Below, piece after piece: positions 35,280 to 47,702 of a stretch of DNA of 64,000 bases (its first letter is position 1; every line of letters starts with the position of its first letter). Below the pieces are notes generated by a model. The model made no database searches. It saw nothing but the letters and a program-made list of their open reading frames with translations, and was not told the origin of the DNA. Both the position numbers and the translations under genes were made by a program. Origin of the DNA: Hemileia vastatrix. Taxonomy: Eukaryota; Basidiomycota; Pucciniomycetes; Pucciniales; Zaghouaniaceae. The stretch is from NCBI GenBank assembly GCA_030280995.1, contig JASXTE010000228.1, positions 1 to 64,000 on the forward strand, read 5' to 3'.

Positions 35280-36573
35280 TCACTGCCTCTCGAGACTTGC
35301 AGCGTGAAGAAGAGTGTACATTCTACACATTGAGCGATAGGCGTGAAGATCTCCCGTCCTGAGTAGAGTAGCTAATCATGACAAAGAAGAAGAAGAAAAG
35401 GCAAAGAGAGAAATGTCAGCTCGAATGCTTGAAGCACGAATGGGCAACTTGAGTGAAGATCGCTTTTCGAAAGAGAAGAGCTTAAACAGATTTACACCAT
35501 AGTCAAAACTTCACAATCCGAAGCCTTTCTACTCACCAGCATCAACGTTCAAAGGGCTGTCGGGTTCGGGAGCATCCAGAAGGGCCAGGACTGCCGTGCA
35601 AGCGGAAGAGAGAGTCCAAGCTGGAGACCATTGAGAAGATAGAACGTCTAGACAGATCTCACCAGTCTGAAAAAGCAGGAGACGAGGTACAATACAAGAG
35701 AGGCAATGATTTGAAATGATCCAGCAAGAGAGAGCGAAGATAAGAGAAGTGATCGGAAATAAAGGAAGTGTCAGTTCAAAAGATCAAGAAGTGGAACAGA
35801 TTCGAGTAGGCGTAGAGGAAAGAATCATCCAAGAGATCTTCCAAACGCACCTTCCAACCAACGTTTGGATGCCAGATTTTGGTCTTGAACTGCATCGAGG
35901 GAGGTTTTGTGGGATAGGAAGCAGGGACCGTGATTGAGAGTTCGAAAGTGCCACCTAGAAAGAAGAGAGATAGAGGATGGAGATGATAAGGTACCAGTTT
36001 CGAGCTCACATGAGAGCCCAATCCAAGGTCAAATGAGGTCTACCACTTCTAAAAAGAGCGTCACAGAGCTCTAGTCCACAGAGCAAAGCATTCGAACCGA
36101 GCAAGACTTGTTCTCCATCTCTTTCCTGACTTGCAACCGCTCTCTCTTTGCTCTGCACCACATGCTATCTTCCATCTACGAGACTACTCACCTTCATAAG
36201 CCCCACCTTTTGGACCTCTGATGATAGCGAACCATTCAAAGAGGTCTTCACCATCAGCATCCCAAGGTCTGAGTTCCAGTAGATCTGGATTTGCAGAAGC
36301 CTTCTTTCCAGCCTTTCTACTGCTTCGCTTGCTTGTGGAACTATCATTGCGATCCTTATGCTGATCTTCAAGAGCAGCAGCGACCTGGAATAGTTTTGAA
36401 TCAGCTTCTGAATTGTAGCCGTCTGAGCCGGCAGAAGGCAAGGGAGAAGCTGGAGAAGCCAACTCGTCTCTTATGGATTCGTATTCCTTCATTAATCTCC
36501 TTGTAGTCGCTGCTGGTGGACGAACACCTAATCCTGGAATGGCAGCAGTTTGGGCTCGTCGAGTGGAAGTCAT
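35280..36573 (-). CDS. PEX4: Peroxisomal ubiquitin-conjugating enzyme Pex4 (E2)
   Basis: Pex4 ubiquitinates the peroxisomal import receptor Pex5 so that it can be recycled. Four exons (36192-36573, 35851-35954, 35537-35666, 35280-35371), 235 residues, all phases consistent and no lesion. E2 marks: TRRLMKEYESIRDEL (helix 1), WFAIIRGPKGGAYEGG, SYPTKPPSMQFKTKIWHPNVGWK, the active-site Cys in TGEICLDVLSSQWSPAWTLS, and LLDAPEPDSPLNVDA. HPNVGWKTGEICLD and the WSPAWTL stretch separate Pex4 from other E2s. A polar insert of about 60 residues rich in Ser/Ala/Lys lies between helix 1 and the first strand, longer than usual. The C-terminal helix is short (TGDLHAYRSMCRMYTLLH). It starts head to head with SGF11. 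Confidence 0.9.
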
Positions 36574-36669
36574 TGGAAGAGAGTGATTGTGTGGAGAGAA
36601 GGTCAAGATCATCGAAAGTGATTCTAATCTCCCAACTCTGCTTCCAATCTTCTCCAAGTCGAGATCGAG
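36574..36669. promoter_or_regulatory. 96-bp bidirectional promoter, PEX4 / SGF11
   Basis: The whole distance between the two start codons (36573 on -, 36670 on +). Both transcription starts must lie within it or within the opposite gene. No TATA box. Confidence 0.6.
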
Positions 36670-39236
36670 ATGCCAACTGGCAAGCCCAAGAAGGACAATC
36701 CAGCTGTTTACGCTTCTTCTGCTCCAAACAAAGACACTCCTTCCCTCGATCATTCGAATCCTTCCACTCACAATCACAGTCAGAATCAGAATCAGCTCAA
36801 TGACTTTCTGGGAAACAAGCCTGGATTGGGAAAGGAACAAGACTTGGACGACCAAGATCTAAAAGGCATTCTCGTAAGTCTAATCTCATAACAGACACTC
36901 GATCAGAAGAGCTGCAGACGACAGACGACATCGACCCAAGAGCATAGCATGCCTATCATCCTCTCTCTATCTCTCTATCTACCATTCCTAATTCAAAACA
37001 GGCTCATAGATTCTTGTCGGCACTTCTAGATGATGTCATCATGGACACTGCTTTCGAAGCTCACAAGAAAGAGACTAAGAAACGAAGGAGTGCTTGTCCA
37101 GTCTGTAATAGCAGGTGAGTTCGAGCTTGCAGGCGTCATGGAGCTGCAACCTTCAGAGATGAGGCAGGCTATGATCTCAGATAAAGAATTCCAGGGAATC
37201 ATATCCAGAATGATATCCAAGGAGAAGAGTAGGCAGAGCTAGGGAGTAGGATTCGAGAGAAGCTTTCATCTCTTTGTCCTATGGATTCAAGATCAGCTCT
37301 CAAAGGCAGCTTCATCTTCTCCTCTATTCATAAGGAAACAAACTTGATGTGAGAGCTTTGGATCTGATTCAAATCTCTCCTCCTTCTTGGTTCTCTTTAC
37401 TAGCTCCTGTCGTTCGATAGCAAGCGGCTCTTCATCCTCTACACCTCAACCCCAACCTCAATCTCAACCTTCAACTTCTTCTCAGCCTTCGAACAACGAT
37501 CCACCTTCTAGTGCCCCTGAAAACATCTCGTCGACCTCTGCAGAGTCTCAGGCGACGCAGCCTTCTCAAGAGACTGCTAAATCAGTGGCAGAAACGAATG
37601 GCAATGGCAATCTTCCATCTACCTCTGATGCTGCTTCAACTTCAAGTCACAACATCACCACCTCTACTGATAGCTTAGCAGTTCCCAATTCAGCTTCTGC
37701 ACCTCAATCCCAAACCTCAACTCCAGCACTCTCGACTCCACCTCCCAATCAACCTACTACTTCCACTTCTGCTCCTTCTTCGACCATCAAACCAACAACG
37801 AATGGAACCTCGAATCCAGTCCCGACTTCTTCCAGCAACACCACAGATTACTACTCTCACAACCCTCTCTTCGAATGTCTAGTCTGCTCACGACAAGTCT
37901 CTTCAAACAGATATGCACCTCATCTAGCGAAATGTTTAGGTTTAGGATCCAATTCATCTTCCAAAACTTCATCTTCTAGAAAGAGTAAAGGTTCAGATTC
38001 AAGCGCAGCTGCATTAGCTTTCTCTAGAGGTCAAAAGGTTGCAAGTGCTTTGGAGAATAGAAAGAGAGCCATGGGAATGTCGCCTTCTCTAGGGAGTGGA
38101 AGTAGTGCTAGGAATTCTCCTGTTCCATCATTGACTAATAGAGGAGGTACGGCGGATTCAGATGATGAACCTTTGAAAAACTCAACTGATCAGTCAAAGA
38201 AGAAAACTTTGGGTGATAGTCTGGGTTTGTCTTTGAACAAGTATGGAAAGAGAGCTTTGAGTCCAAATTTCGGTGTTGGTAAAGGAAATTGGAAAAGGAA
38301 CAAGAACAAGACTGCAACTCCTCCTCCTTCTTCTTCTGTTGGTGCAAGTGGATCTCAGGATTCAAGTATGGATCCAAATTCATCCACTGGTATGGTTAGA
38401 TCTCATTCTGCAAATACTCCACTTTCTTCAGTCTCTTCGAATCAACCTTTCTCTCATTCTCCTCTCAATCCTAACAAGTACAACAACTCTGCAAATGGAA
38501 AAGAAGCCGACTCTATCAAAGAAGGTGATAATGTTTCTCCTTCCAAAGCTGGAAATGGAGATGATGCTTCTCGCTCGAACGAGAATTTGAACAGTGGACA
38601 TCTTGGTGGAGATGAGGAAATGGAAGACTTTGGCGATAGTCCTGGACCTCTTTCTGGTTCTGGATTGATGAACAATGGGAAGAATCGAAAGAAACTCGGG
38701 AAAGAAGTGAGTAGAGAACTCAACAGTCCTCTTTCTATTATACGCCACAAAGGAGAATTTTTTTCCGTTTACTCGACATCTGAACTTTGTCTTGCTTCTC
38801 CCCTTTTGCTTCTACAGGGATACTCAGACGAAGATTCATCGATGCTTTCCAACTCCAACTCGTTTTCTTCTGCGGAGGGAACGTCTGCCTCTGAAGCGGA
38901 TGAAACGACCTCTTCTGAAGAAGAATCTTCGGATGAGGGTGAGAATGATTTGGATGATGAGAGTCCTTCCGAAAGTTCTCAACCTCGCGGTAGAGTTGGA
39001 ACCACTTATGGAAGGAATAGCAAGAAGAAATCAAACACTGGAACTGCTGGAGCAGGAGCTGGTGTTATGCTAGAGAGGAGTAGAGGTAGCGATGGAGAGT
39101 TCATTGGTGAGTTCTCTAGACGACCTTCTTGGAGAATTGTTTCTTTGGTCTGACATCGTCTTATTATTTATTTCTCTTTCTACTTCCAGGAGTTGACTCT
39201 GCCTCAGAACAAGAGGATGACGACGACGACTTCTAA
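36670..39236 (+). CDS. SGF11: SAGA deubiquitinase-module subunit Sgf11, very long form
   Basis: Sgf11 anchors and activates the Ubp8 deubiquitinase of SAGA, which removes ubiquitin from histone H2B. Exons: 36670-36873, 37002-37114, 37404-38706, 38818-39106, 39190-39236; 651 residues, no lesion. Exon 2 has the N-terminal helix FLSALLDDVIMDTAFEAHKK that packs in the module. Exon 3 has the zinc finger FECLVCSRQVSSNRYAPHLA followed by KCLG, matching CxxC...HxxxC of Sgf11. A Ser/Thr/Pro/Gln linker of about 130 residues separates the two, and about 430 residues of Ser/Asn-rich then acidic sequence follow, ending in DDDDDF. Yeast Sgf11 is only about 100 residues. A second CPVC pair precedes the linker (KKRRSACPVCNS). 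Confidence 0.9.
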
Positions 39237-39463
39237 ACGACTTTCTTTGGACTTTCACCTTCAAACTCGAGCGCTCTCTAGTCTTCTCTTCTTCAACCAA
39301 TGTTCCAATCTCGTGCATCACGTTCCATAAACTTCATCTTTGTATCTTATGCTTGTTGCAAGAGGAGTCCGTAAAAACGTCGGTTTCGGTCTCCGTCTCG
39401 AGCCGAAGAGCTGATGTGCGATCGAGTGCGAGATAGAATTCTTCCTTTCGAACAACAACAAGG

Positions 39464-41027
39464 ATGGCTCCAATCACTTCACCTTCTCTCATATTGATAA
39501 GTGGAGTTTCAGGATTCGTTGGAATCTATTGCGTGAGAGAGGTAAGTCGAAACAAGAAGAAGGTGAGAACCAAATCACCACTTGCTTATCATCTTCTCCT
39601 TCTCCATCTCACAGGCTCTTTCTAGAGGACACAGAGTTCGAGGAACAGTGAGATCTGCTGCAAAGGGAGAATATGTCAAGAAGCTGTTTGAGAAACAATG
39701 GCCTGGAAAGTTTGAATGGGTAATCGCAGAAGATCTCGAGAAGGTGAGTTTCCGAGTGATTCGCTGGAAATCAAGGATGAAGAGAATAAAGAGAATTGTC
39801 AAAGATGGAGATGCTGCCTGCTGCATTCAGATCGGATTCCTGCTGCTTTCAGATCGGATTCATTCACATGATCCAATGCTACTGGTAGATCTGACGGTTT
39901 GCTGTTAGGCTCATAGCAAAGGGGACTTCGAAGCACTCATTCCAGAACTTGTCATGATGTTTCTCGTTTCCCTCGTTCTGCCCTCTAACACGACTGTCTT
40001 ACCTTCTACCATCTTCTCTTTCTCTCAGCCTGGAGTCTTTGACGAAGCTGTTAAAGGCGTCGATGCTGTTCTGCATACTGCAAGTCCTTTCCACTTTAAT
40101 ACAGAGGATGATCCTCAAGGAAAGCTGATCCGACCAGCTGTTCGTGGAACTTTGAATATACTCAATTCCATCAAGAATCACGGAAATAAAGTCAAGGTGA
40201 GAGAACAGGACAGAAGCTCGTGTCTATCCTAGAATCTCTTCTCAACCGATTTTTTCTTTACCTTTTCTTTCTTCTCTTCAAAACAGAGAGTCATTATCAC
40301 TTCATCCTTCGCAGCTATTCTAGATGTCAAAGCTCCTCTTGGTACTGTTTTCACTGAGAAGGATTGGAACAAGACAGACGTCCAGAAAGCTGAGAAGCTG
40401 AAGAACGAACAGAAAGGAGCCTCAGCTTATCTTGCTTCGAAAGCCATGGCTGAACGAGCAGCTTGGGATTTCGTCGCAGAGAACAAACCAAGCTGGGATC
40501 TTGGAACCATTTGTCCTCCTATTGTTCTAGGGCCTTTCATTCATGAGTGCACTTCTCCAGATTCGCTCAACACATCAATCCTTTCAGTCTACCTTCAACT
40601 CAAAGGAGCTATGCCTCCCAAATCTTTACTAATTCCTCAAGGACCATTTGTCGATGTTCGTGACGTAGCTTATGCTCACCTTGAATCTTTGTCATCTCCT
40701 CAAGGAGCCCAAAGATTCGCCATCTGTTCTCCAGGAGGCAGTTTCACTTGGCAGGATGGCATCGACGAGATCTTTCAGAGTAAGAAGATCACTGATGAAG
40801 ATAGGAAAGAAGCTTCGAGAGGTAATCAAGGAGAGGGAAAGAAAGTGAAACAGAATACTTTGGATCCTAGTTTGGGGATCAAAGTCTTGGGAATGAAGTA
40901 TAGGGATCTGAGAGAGACGTTGGAGGCTTCGGTTGAAAGCATCAGAGACTATGAAGGTAGAGATTGGAAAGGCTTACCTAGCGATCAAGTTGTTTTTGAA
41001 AGTCTACAGACTCGTTCGTCTTTGTAG
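39464..41027 (+). CDS. Extended SDR, dihydroflavonol-reductase / aldehyde-reductase (Gre2-like) family
   Basis: NAD(P)H-dependent carbonyl reductase or epimerase-like enzyme, cytosolic. Exons 39464-39541, 39615-39743, 40029-40196, 40287-41027; 371 residues, intact. LILISGVSGFVGIYCVREAL is the N-terminal Rossmann segment, with VSGFVG in the glycine-loop position. GTVRS after strand 2 suggests NADPH preference. LHTASPFHF, RVIITSSFAAI and the catalytic pair in AYLASKAMAERAAW (YxxxK) are in the expected order, followed by ICPPIVLGP and VDVRDVAYAHL. Family members reduce methylglyoxal, aldehydes or ketones; the physiological substrate cannot be read. Intron 2 (285 nt) is long for this window and contains a tandem repeat. 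Confidence 0.85.
39817..39861 (+). repeat. 22-bp tandem repeat inside an intron
   Basis: Two adjacent copies of CTGCTGC(A/T)TTCAGATCGGATTC, with one mismatch, within intron 2 of the extended SDR gene. Confidence 0.75.
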
Positions 41028-42325
41028 TAAATGTTGGTGTGATCTGAGGTTGTATCTGTCGATGAATCTATCCAGAAGTGTTATCGTCAGCGGTCAGCCT
41101 GAACAAAGTATGCTTTCATTCTTCTTTCAGAGTTGTCATCTTAGTCATCCACAGCTTCTCTTATTAGAACAATTAACTGTCTCTTTTTCTCCTGCTGTCT
41201 CTCTTCGAAGGTAGCCTCGCTTCCCCTTGTCTCCTCTCATCTCTGTCATCTCCCAAAACTCTCAAAATCCGTCGAACTTGAGACCCTCCAACATCCTCCA
41301 GTCCGAAACTGAGACTCATTTAGAGCTTGTGACTCTTGCGTTAGAGTGATCGAAGCTCATGTAGTGATGAGTAGGTTTGGATTGTGGCGATACGGTCATT
41401 GATCAAAAGTTCGTTGGTTGAGTTTCAACAGGGATGTACAACGAGAGATCTCGAAGAGAGGTTCGGAAGAGACTCTTGCTTGGAGAATAGCAGGGAAACC
41501 CAACTCTGGTTTCACGATTCAAACTTTCGGGAGAATCCAAGTCTGTACTCACCTTTGAGGAGAGTCACGAGGCGACTCAAGGAAAGATATGAGAGAGTCG
41601 ATGAGGTTGTTGAAGTTGAAGTTGAGATTCGAGGTGAGAGAATGGAAGAGTTTGTAAAAAGTTGATCATAGCTTGAGATGACGATCAGAGTTGAAGTGAT
41701 GAGAAGAAGAACGAAAAGTTTAGTAAATAAAAAGAGTTGAGAAAGTCAGGAAGCAAGAGAAAACCTTTCGAATTTTTCCCATTTGGGGAAACCGAAATTC
41801 TCGGCGTTTCTGATGACAATGCGATTATCAGTCTCAGAGAAATCAAAATCAACTCGTGCGAGATTACGAAAAGACGATGCAAAGTAAGATATCCAGAGAC
41901 GTAAAGGGGAAGCTGAGGAGAGCGAAGATTGAAAGAGAAAGAGTCCATTAGAGTCGGAGTAAGGGTACAGTCTAGAAACGAGTGTGATTCGAAAATGAAA
42001 GGCAAGAAAGTTAAGCAGAGAAAGACCTCTTTGAAGTAAGAGGGAAAGAGAAAAGGTAAAGTCGTGGGAAAGAAGGCGACAAGGAGTGTCCATAGAAAGA
42101 GAGAAGGAGGAAATACAAGAATGAAAAAGAAGGAAAGAAGAAGAGAAAGTGAAGCTATGTTTTCTTGTTTTGAACCGTAATGATATTGAGTGACTTCATC
42201 TTCTAGATGAGATAAAATGGGTGAGGAGAAAGACCAAGAAAAGAAAGTCATCTGAGTTGCTGTGTCCGTTGTCTATAAGAGAGGTTTCAACATCGATAGA
42301 ATCAAATCCGGAAGATCGAAGTAGC
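41028..42325. other. Convergent intergenic stretch of about 1.3 kb
   Basis: Between the 3' ends of the extended SDR (+) and the 1401-residue gene (-). A 188-codon minus-strand ORF (41685-42251) is Phe/Leu/Ser-rich because the plus strand is an A/G-rich tract; it has no motif and is not called. Confidence 0.4.
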
Positions 42326-45300
42326 CTATCTCAACCTATCTGCAGCTTCCATTGGTCTAATCCAAATCAACCCAGGCCTGCTTCGTTCTCTCAAGATACA
42401 CCAAGGACTGGTAGTTTCGATTGGTTCACCATTGGAATCATAAGTGCTTGAATGTTTCGGTAATCTAGCTATCGACTCCATGCTACCACCATTTGTGACT
42501 GCAGCCAGAATTGCAGCTCTAGTAGAAGCATCAGCAGTTGGTCCAGCACATCTAGAAATCAAAGATCTAGCCTTTTCGGAAGTTCCATCAGTTTCAATGA
42601 CGAGCTTTCCATGCCAACCTTCATCGACAGATTCCAAACCTTCATTCGAGATGATTTGACCACCTGTAATGGTAGCTGTAGCTCTATAGATCCATTGTGC
42701 GATTCTGTACCTCCCTTGAGGAGAGTTCGTTTCCAAGTGATCTTGAACTAGACGAAGACTTGATAGGATCTGTTCTCTGAAAGGTAAAATGTCCAAAAAC
42801 ACCACTGGATTACTTCCATTGGAATGAATGATATTGTGAAAGTATGAAGGAGAGAATAAGAAGGAGTTGATCCAACTTGGTAGATGTCCGATCTGATCGT
42901 AGTGATAAGAGAGATCTCTGAGATAACGTCCGTCGAAGAGTAACTTTCCAACATTACTTCCAGGCATCAAAGGACCTAAAGCCGAATCCCAAATGACATC
43001 TCCTTTGAGTAAGAAGTTCCAAATTCCAGATTTGAAGAGTTCCTGTTCTGCTCTCGCTAGTTCTTCGTCCGACAACCACAGCGCTTCTCTAGCTGGGACC
43101 CAGACTCTGAACAAAGCCGATCTGCCTGGTTTCCACGGAGATGGCATCGGTGGTAGAGTTGGAACACTGGATTCTTCAGGTAAAGAATGAAGCATTCCAT
43201 TTGGAGAATGAGAAGGAGATATAGAGATTGGTGAGACTCCTCCTGGAGATGAGAGCGGAGAACGTGAAGGAGACATGGTTTGAAGAGAGTTCTTTGGAGA
43301 CAACCTTGGCATTGAAGGAGATGCTGCCATTGGAGAAAGATTGTGACCGTGGTAAGATAGTGTTGCAGGATTTTCGAAAGGAACTTGCTGACCCGGCTGA
43401 GGATAATAGCTGTTGACCCTACCTAACTGATTCCCATTTGAAAGTCGAGAACCTGAAGGTGTAGGAGGAGAAGAGGTTGGTGATCGTTGCTTTGGAGTTG
43501 AAGGTTGGGAAGCAGAAGGGATCTTGAACACTGGTTGTAATCTAAGTCTTGATAGCACTCTGTTGTAGGCACGAGTCGAAGCTCTAGCCAAGAGTGGAAT
43601 ACGAGGATCGAGAGCTTGAGGTGCTTGAGAATAGCTTGCTCCCACTAGATGGTATTCTGGAGTTAGATCAGCTCCTATCATGAATGCATCCTGCGGAAAG
43701 CAGAAGATGATTAGGTTCAGCAAGAGTCAGAGTCAGTAAAGATCAGAGCGAAGTTCGAGGTCACTTCTCGTCTTTCTGCTCTTGAAGCTTTCCACTTCTG
43801 AAACTCACCAAATCATTGCAAGACAATGGCAATGGATCTTTCATACTCTTATCGAATCTACCTCCAGTCCAAGTTCTATAGCCAAGAGGACCCAAGAACT
43901 TTCTCAGAACGATTTCTCTCCCTTTAGGATTATCCAAACAGAACCTCAAACTTGTAGAAGTCTGTCTAAGAGTCTTGATCTCTGCAGGATCCACGCCATC
44001 TATCAATCTCTGTAAAACATCTTCAGTAGTTCTAGTAAAGACAGTTTCGAACAAATCACAATAAGTGACCAATTCAGTCTTGATTTCTTCTCTCCATTCA
44101 ACTTCATATTGTTTCTGTTGTTGATTGACGTTTGGATTGCTAGAGCTTCTCTTGTTGACTCGTTTTCTATGAGGAACCATAATTCTCTTGGTTTCCTGAA
44201 CGGTTCTATAATGATTTGTAGACGACCTGTAAGATGAAGGTAGAGTTGATTTGGAATTGTAATTGAACCAGGAATGATTCGAATCGTTCGGATTGGTTTG
44301 AGATCTCGGATTGGAGGAGGGAACCTTTGGAGATTCCGATGATTTCGGATTCTGTCTGAAAGCTTGAGTTGATTGTAGAGAGGGATCAGCTCCCTTTCCG
44401 TTCCTTTCAGTCTCTCTCTCATCTTCATCATGCTCGTTCGATCCAATCCCATTCTCTTCCAATTGACGATTGGCATCTGAACTAGTTCTAGCAGCAGCAG
44501 CATCGATAACCATACCGAATCTAGAAGAAGGCCTCTCTGCATCCCTTTCTTTCTCGATTTCCGACTCATGCTTCTCTCCGGCTCCATTCTTATCCACCGA
44601 AGAATTCTTGGAATGAGCGACGGAATTCCTGACTTGTTCCATTTCAGCTTCTCTTGAAGGACGATTCGGATTGGAGGGATTTGGATTTGGAGGAGTACGA
44701 GGTTTTGGAATGGTTTGAGAGTGAACTTGCTGTTGTTGCTCTTGCAGATTCGAAATGCTATCAGTGTTCAAACTCGACAAGACTGGCTGTTGATGCCTGA
44801 CCTGAGTCGAAGTTCTCTGAACCACAGCTTTCATTTTCTCATTGATTTCAACTTCGTTCCTATTACTTGATGTGGATTCGTCCAAAGTTGTAGATCTAGG
44901 AGGAGGGTGATTCTTCATCTTGTTCTTCGAATTGACTCCATTCAAACCGATCGAATTAGGACTTGAATTCTGGTTCTGACTGTTGAATCCGTTCATACTA
45001 CCAATTAAAGGAGTACCATCAAGGGGTGTTTCAGGTCCACCACCTTGAGAACTTCCAGTTCTACTTTCACTAGCACTTCTCTCTCTTCCTCTTCCACTAG
45101 TCAGATTGCCACTTTCCACCGAGCTAGGATTGTTCTGGGAAGAATCTGTAGAATCGTTACTTGAATCCAGATTTGAGTTTGGATTCGAAGTTGAAGGGTT
45201 CTTTCCTTCGACTCGATTTGGTGTTGATTTCAATTTGGATCCATTGATGTTGTTCGTTTGAGGTTGAGGTAGAGGCGGACGTTGTTGCCTGGGAGAGTTC

Positions 45301-46649
45301 TTTGATGTCAAAGAGGGAGTGGAAGAGGAAGTAGGAATGGAACTATTTTTGGATTTGGACTTCGAACCTGAAGAAGTTGAAGCACCAGTAGTTCCATCTT
45401 GTTTCAAATCTACCAGACTCTTTCTCTTCGTATTCCTCCTCATCAAAGAGAAGAACCCACTTGAACTCTTCTTCAGCTCCGAACTTTCTCCATTGCCATT
45501 CGTCTGTTTTGCTTTGGATTCTGATTTGTCGCCATAAGAAGTTGCTTTTGGAGGATTGGATGGAGATTGAGGTTTAGGTTTTGGAAATGATTGAGGTAAA
45601 GGTTGAGATTGAAATTGAGATTGATTCGAACTATTTGGTAATGGTTCTTGTTTCGTATTAGATCTCTCACTATTGTAACTCGAAGCTTGCAAATTATTCA
45701 AAGAAGGTCTCTTTGGAATCTTTTCCTTTTCTTTCTCCTTCCTGTTCTTTGAACTAGATCTACTCTGACTCTGACTCCGACCTTCTTTCACTTCTCCTTC
45801 AGTATCCCTATTCCTACTCCTACTCCTATCATTTGGTTTACCTTTTCTCAAGTGTACGTCTCTTTCATCGTTAACCTTCTCACTTGAATTACTTCCGACC
45901 ACTCTTACAGGAATGAATTGAGGACTTTCCAATTCCGAAAACTGACTGCCCTTCTTGGAAGTATTACTCTGAGTCAAAGTATGTTGAACTGGAGTTCCAA
46001 TGCCACCAAAGTAAGAATTTGGACCTAAGGAATCAGGTCTACCTTTGGAAGGGTGAGTAGCTGGATCAAAAGATCTCCTTGGAGGCGAAGTAGAGCTCGA
46101 GTCGTTTGGATTCGAGATAGTAGTACTCGTAGTGGACGATGGAAGGTTGTTCGCTGGAGTTGGACTGGGATTGGATTGAAGTTCAGGTGTCGAGGTAGCC
46201 GACTTGATTGGAGTTTCCGAAAGAGCAGTCTTGATCTCATTTGGCATTTCACTAGTCGGAGTAGTAAAAGCTTCACTGGAAGGCGTATGACTGTGACTTA
46301 GATCATTACTGTCCAATGAATCCAATGGAAGATTGAAGTTGGCCAAAGGAGCACCTGAGAATCTATTGAGAGAAACTTGAGGTAGTGTGGAAGAATTGGC
46401 AGTCGGAGATCTTGAACTTGCTGAAGCTGAAGGACTCGGAGTTGATCTAGAATCGGGTTGAAACGTTGAGGTTGAGCTGAAATTCCTAGATAAAGTGTTA
46501 CTATTGGCAGGTTTAGAGTTGACTAGATGACCATTGAGGTTGTTATTCGAGGAGGGTAATGGAGGAGGTGAAGTTGTGGATTTGGGTTTCGACCTTGATG
46601 GATCAGAGTTGGGTTCCGAGACCGACTTTCTACGGAAGATAGCTTTCAT
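42326..46649 (-). CDS. 1401-residue protein with disordered N-terminus, function unknown
   Basis: Two exons (43809-46649 and 42326-43690), phase 0, no lesion. Residues 1 to about 850 are low-complexity Ser/Asn/Pro/Gln with basic runs (MKAIFRRKSVSEP at the start). The end of exon 1 is structured: EIKTELVTYCDLFETVFTRT, DGVDPAEIKTLRQTS, REIVLRKFLGPLGYRTWTGG. Exon 2 has another linker, then a folded C-terminal domain: ALFRVWVPAREALWLSDEEL, GIWNFLLKGDVIWDSALG, NVGKLLFDGRYLRDLSYHYD, GHLPSWINSFLFSPSYFHNI and RYRIAQWIYRATATITGG. The aromatic-rich C-terminal domain looks conserved and enzyme-like or scaffold-like. I do not recognise it, and no catalytic signature is certain. Confidence 0.75.
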
Positions 46650-46763
46650 GATGCCACTAGAACTCTAGCGATCTGAAGACTCCGGAAGGAAGCGAATGCG
46701 ATTGGTAGCTAAGTCGAGTTGCTACTTAATCCAGGGCAGAAGATGGAGAAAGAAGATTGGAGA

Positions 46764-47470
46764 TCATAAGCTGTCAGTTAGAGATGACCTCGACTCGATA
46801 GGGAGAGATTCGGGATAGAACAAAGGAGGTGAATAGGAATCAAGATTCGAAACCCTCTGTATAAGGAGTAAGAGAGAGGCGGATGAAGAAATGATGTCCA
46901 ACTCGTTGCACCCCTTCGAGTTCTCTCGACCTTCTCGACCCAGATCTCGTCTCTGTGATAAGTCGGATGATGGCTTACTACAACCTCTTCTATTCACTGA
47001 TTCAATCCTTCGTTTAAAGAGCTCGTCGAGGATGGTAACATGAGGTCTATCTTGCACATTTTTGCTACTCCCTAAGAATCCATCTAGTACAGTTTCAATC
47101 AAAGGAGACCTTCCTAGAAAGCTCACTGCGTTGTTGCTCGCATCCACTCACCTGATGTTCTCGAGAGATATGAATTGTGACGACTTTGATTCTCTACTCC
47201 ATGCTCCAACTGAGAGTTTTGAGGTTGTTGAAGGTGAAGCGTAACCTTGACGACGGATCGATTGGAAGAATGGCTTGCCGACAATCTCAGTGACAAAGAT
47301 TGAGGTGAGATGTCGATTTGAATTCTTGCTCTTTCTTGACTGGGACTTGTTGGAAGATCCAATGAGGATCCAAAGCGAAGTAGAGAAAGAGAAAGAAGGG
47401 ATCCGATCAAGAGAAGGAGAGAGAGAGAGAAAAGGAGAGATAAAAACGTTTGTCACTCTTTGCACCATCT
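46764..47470 (-). CDS. Hypothetical spliced ORF, low confidence
   Basis: Two open segments join at a GTGAGT donor near 47154 and a CTTTCTAG acceptor near 47124. The second reads RSPLIETVLDGFLGSSKN, RPHVTILDELFKRRIESVNR and stops at 46764. The upstream segment is ambiguous between two frames (HLQQPQNSQLEHGVENQS or QSIRRQGYASPSTTSKLSVG). An ATG at 47470 (MVQRVTNVF) is a possible start. Either a small gene with an indel or non-coding leader DNA. No family recognised. Confidence 0.25.
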
Positions 47471-47702
47471 TGAAGATTTCAATCAGATTCAGAAACAAGT
47501 AAAGACAAGATGAAGTAAATAAGATTCGATATTCACATTCAAGCACTGAAATCCAACCAAATTCAACTCGATTCTGACGCAGAAGGGAGCTCCCAAGGCC
47601 ACCAGCAGCTCGATTATTACTTGCTTGCCATCATTTCCATCCCACACTCCATCCTATCCTCCATCTCTTCGACTCTCCCCTTCTCTCTAATCTTCCATCA
47701 TC

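Noticed and set aside
41685..42251. 188-codon minus-strand ORF, Phe/Leu/Ser-rich
   Set aside because: It arises from an A/G-rich plus-strand tract in a convergent intergenic region, with no motif, no splice signals and a second long ORF in another frame of the same strand.
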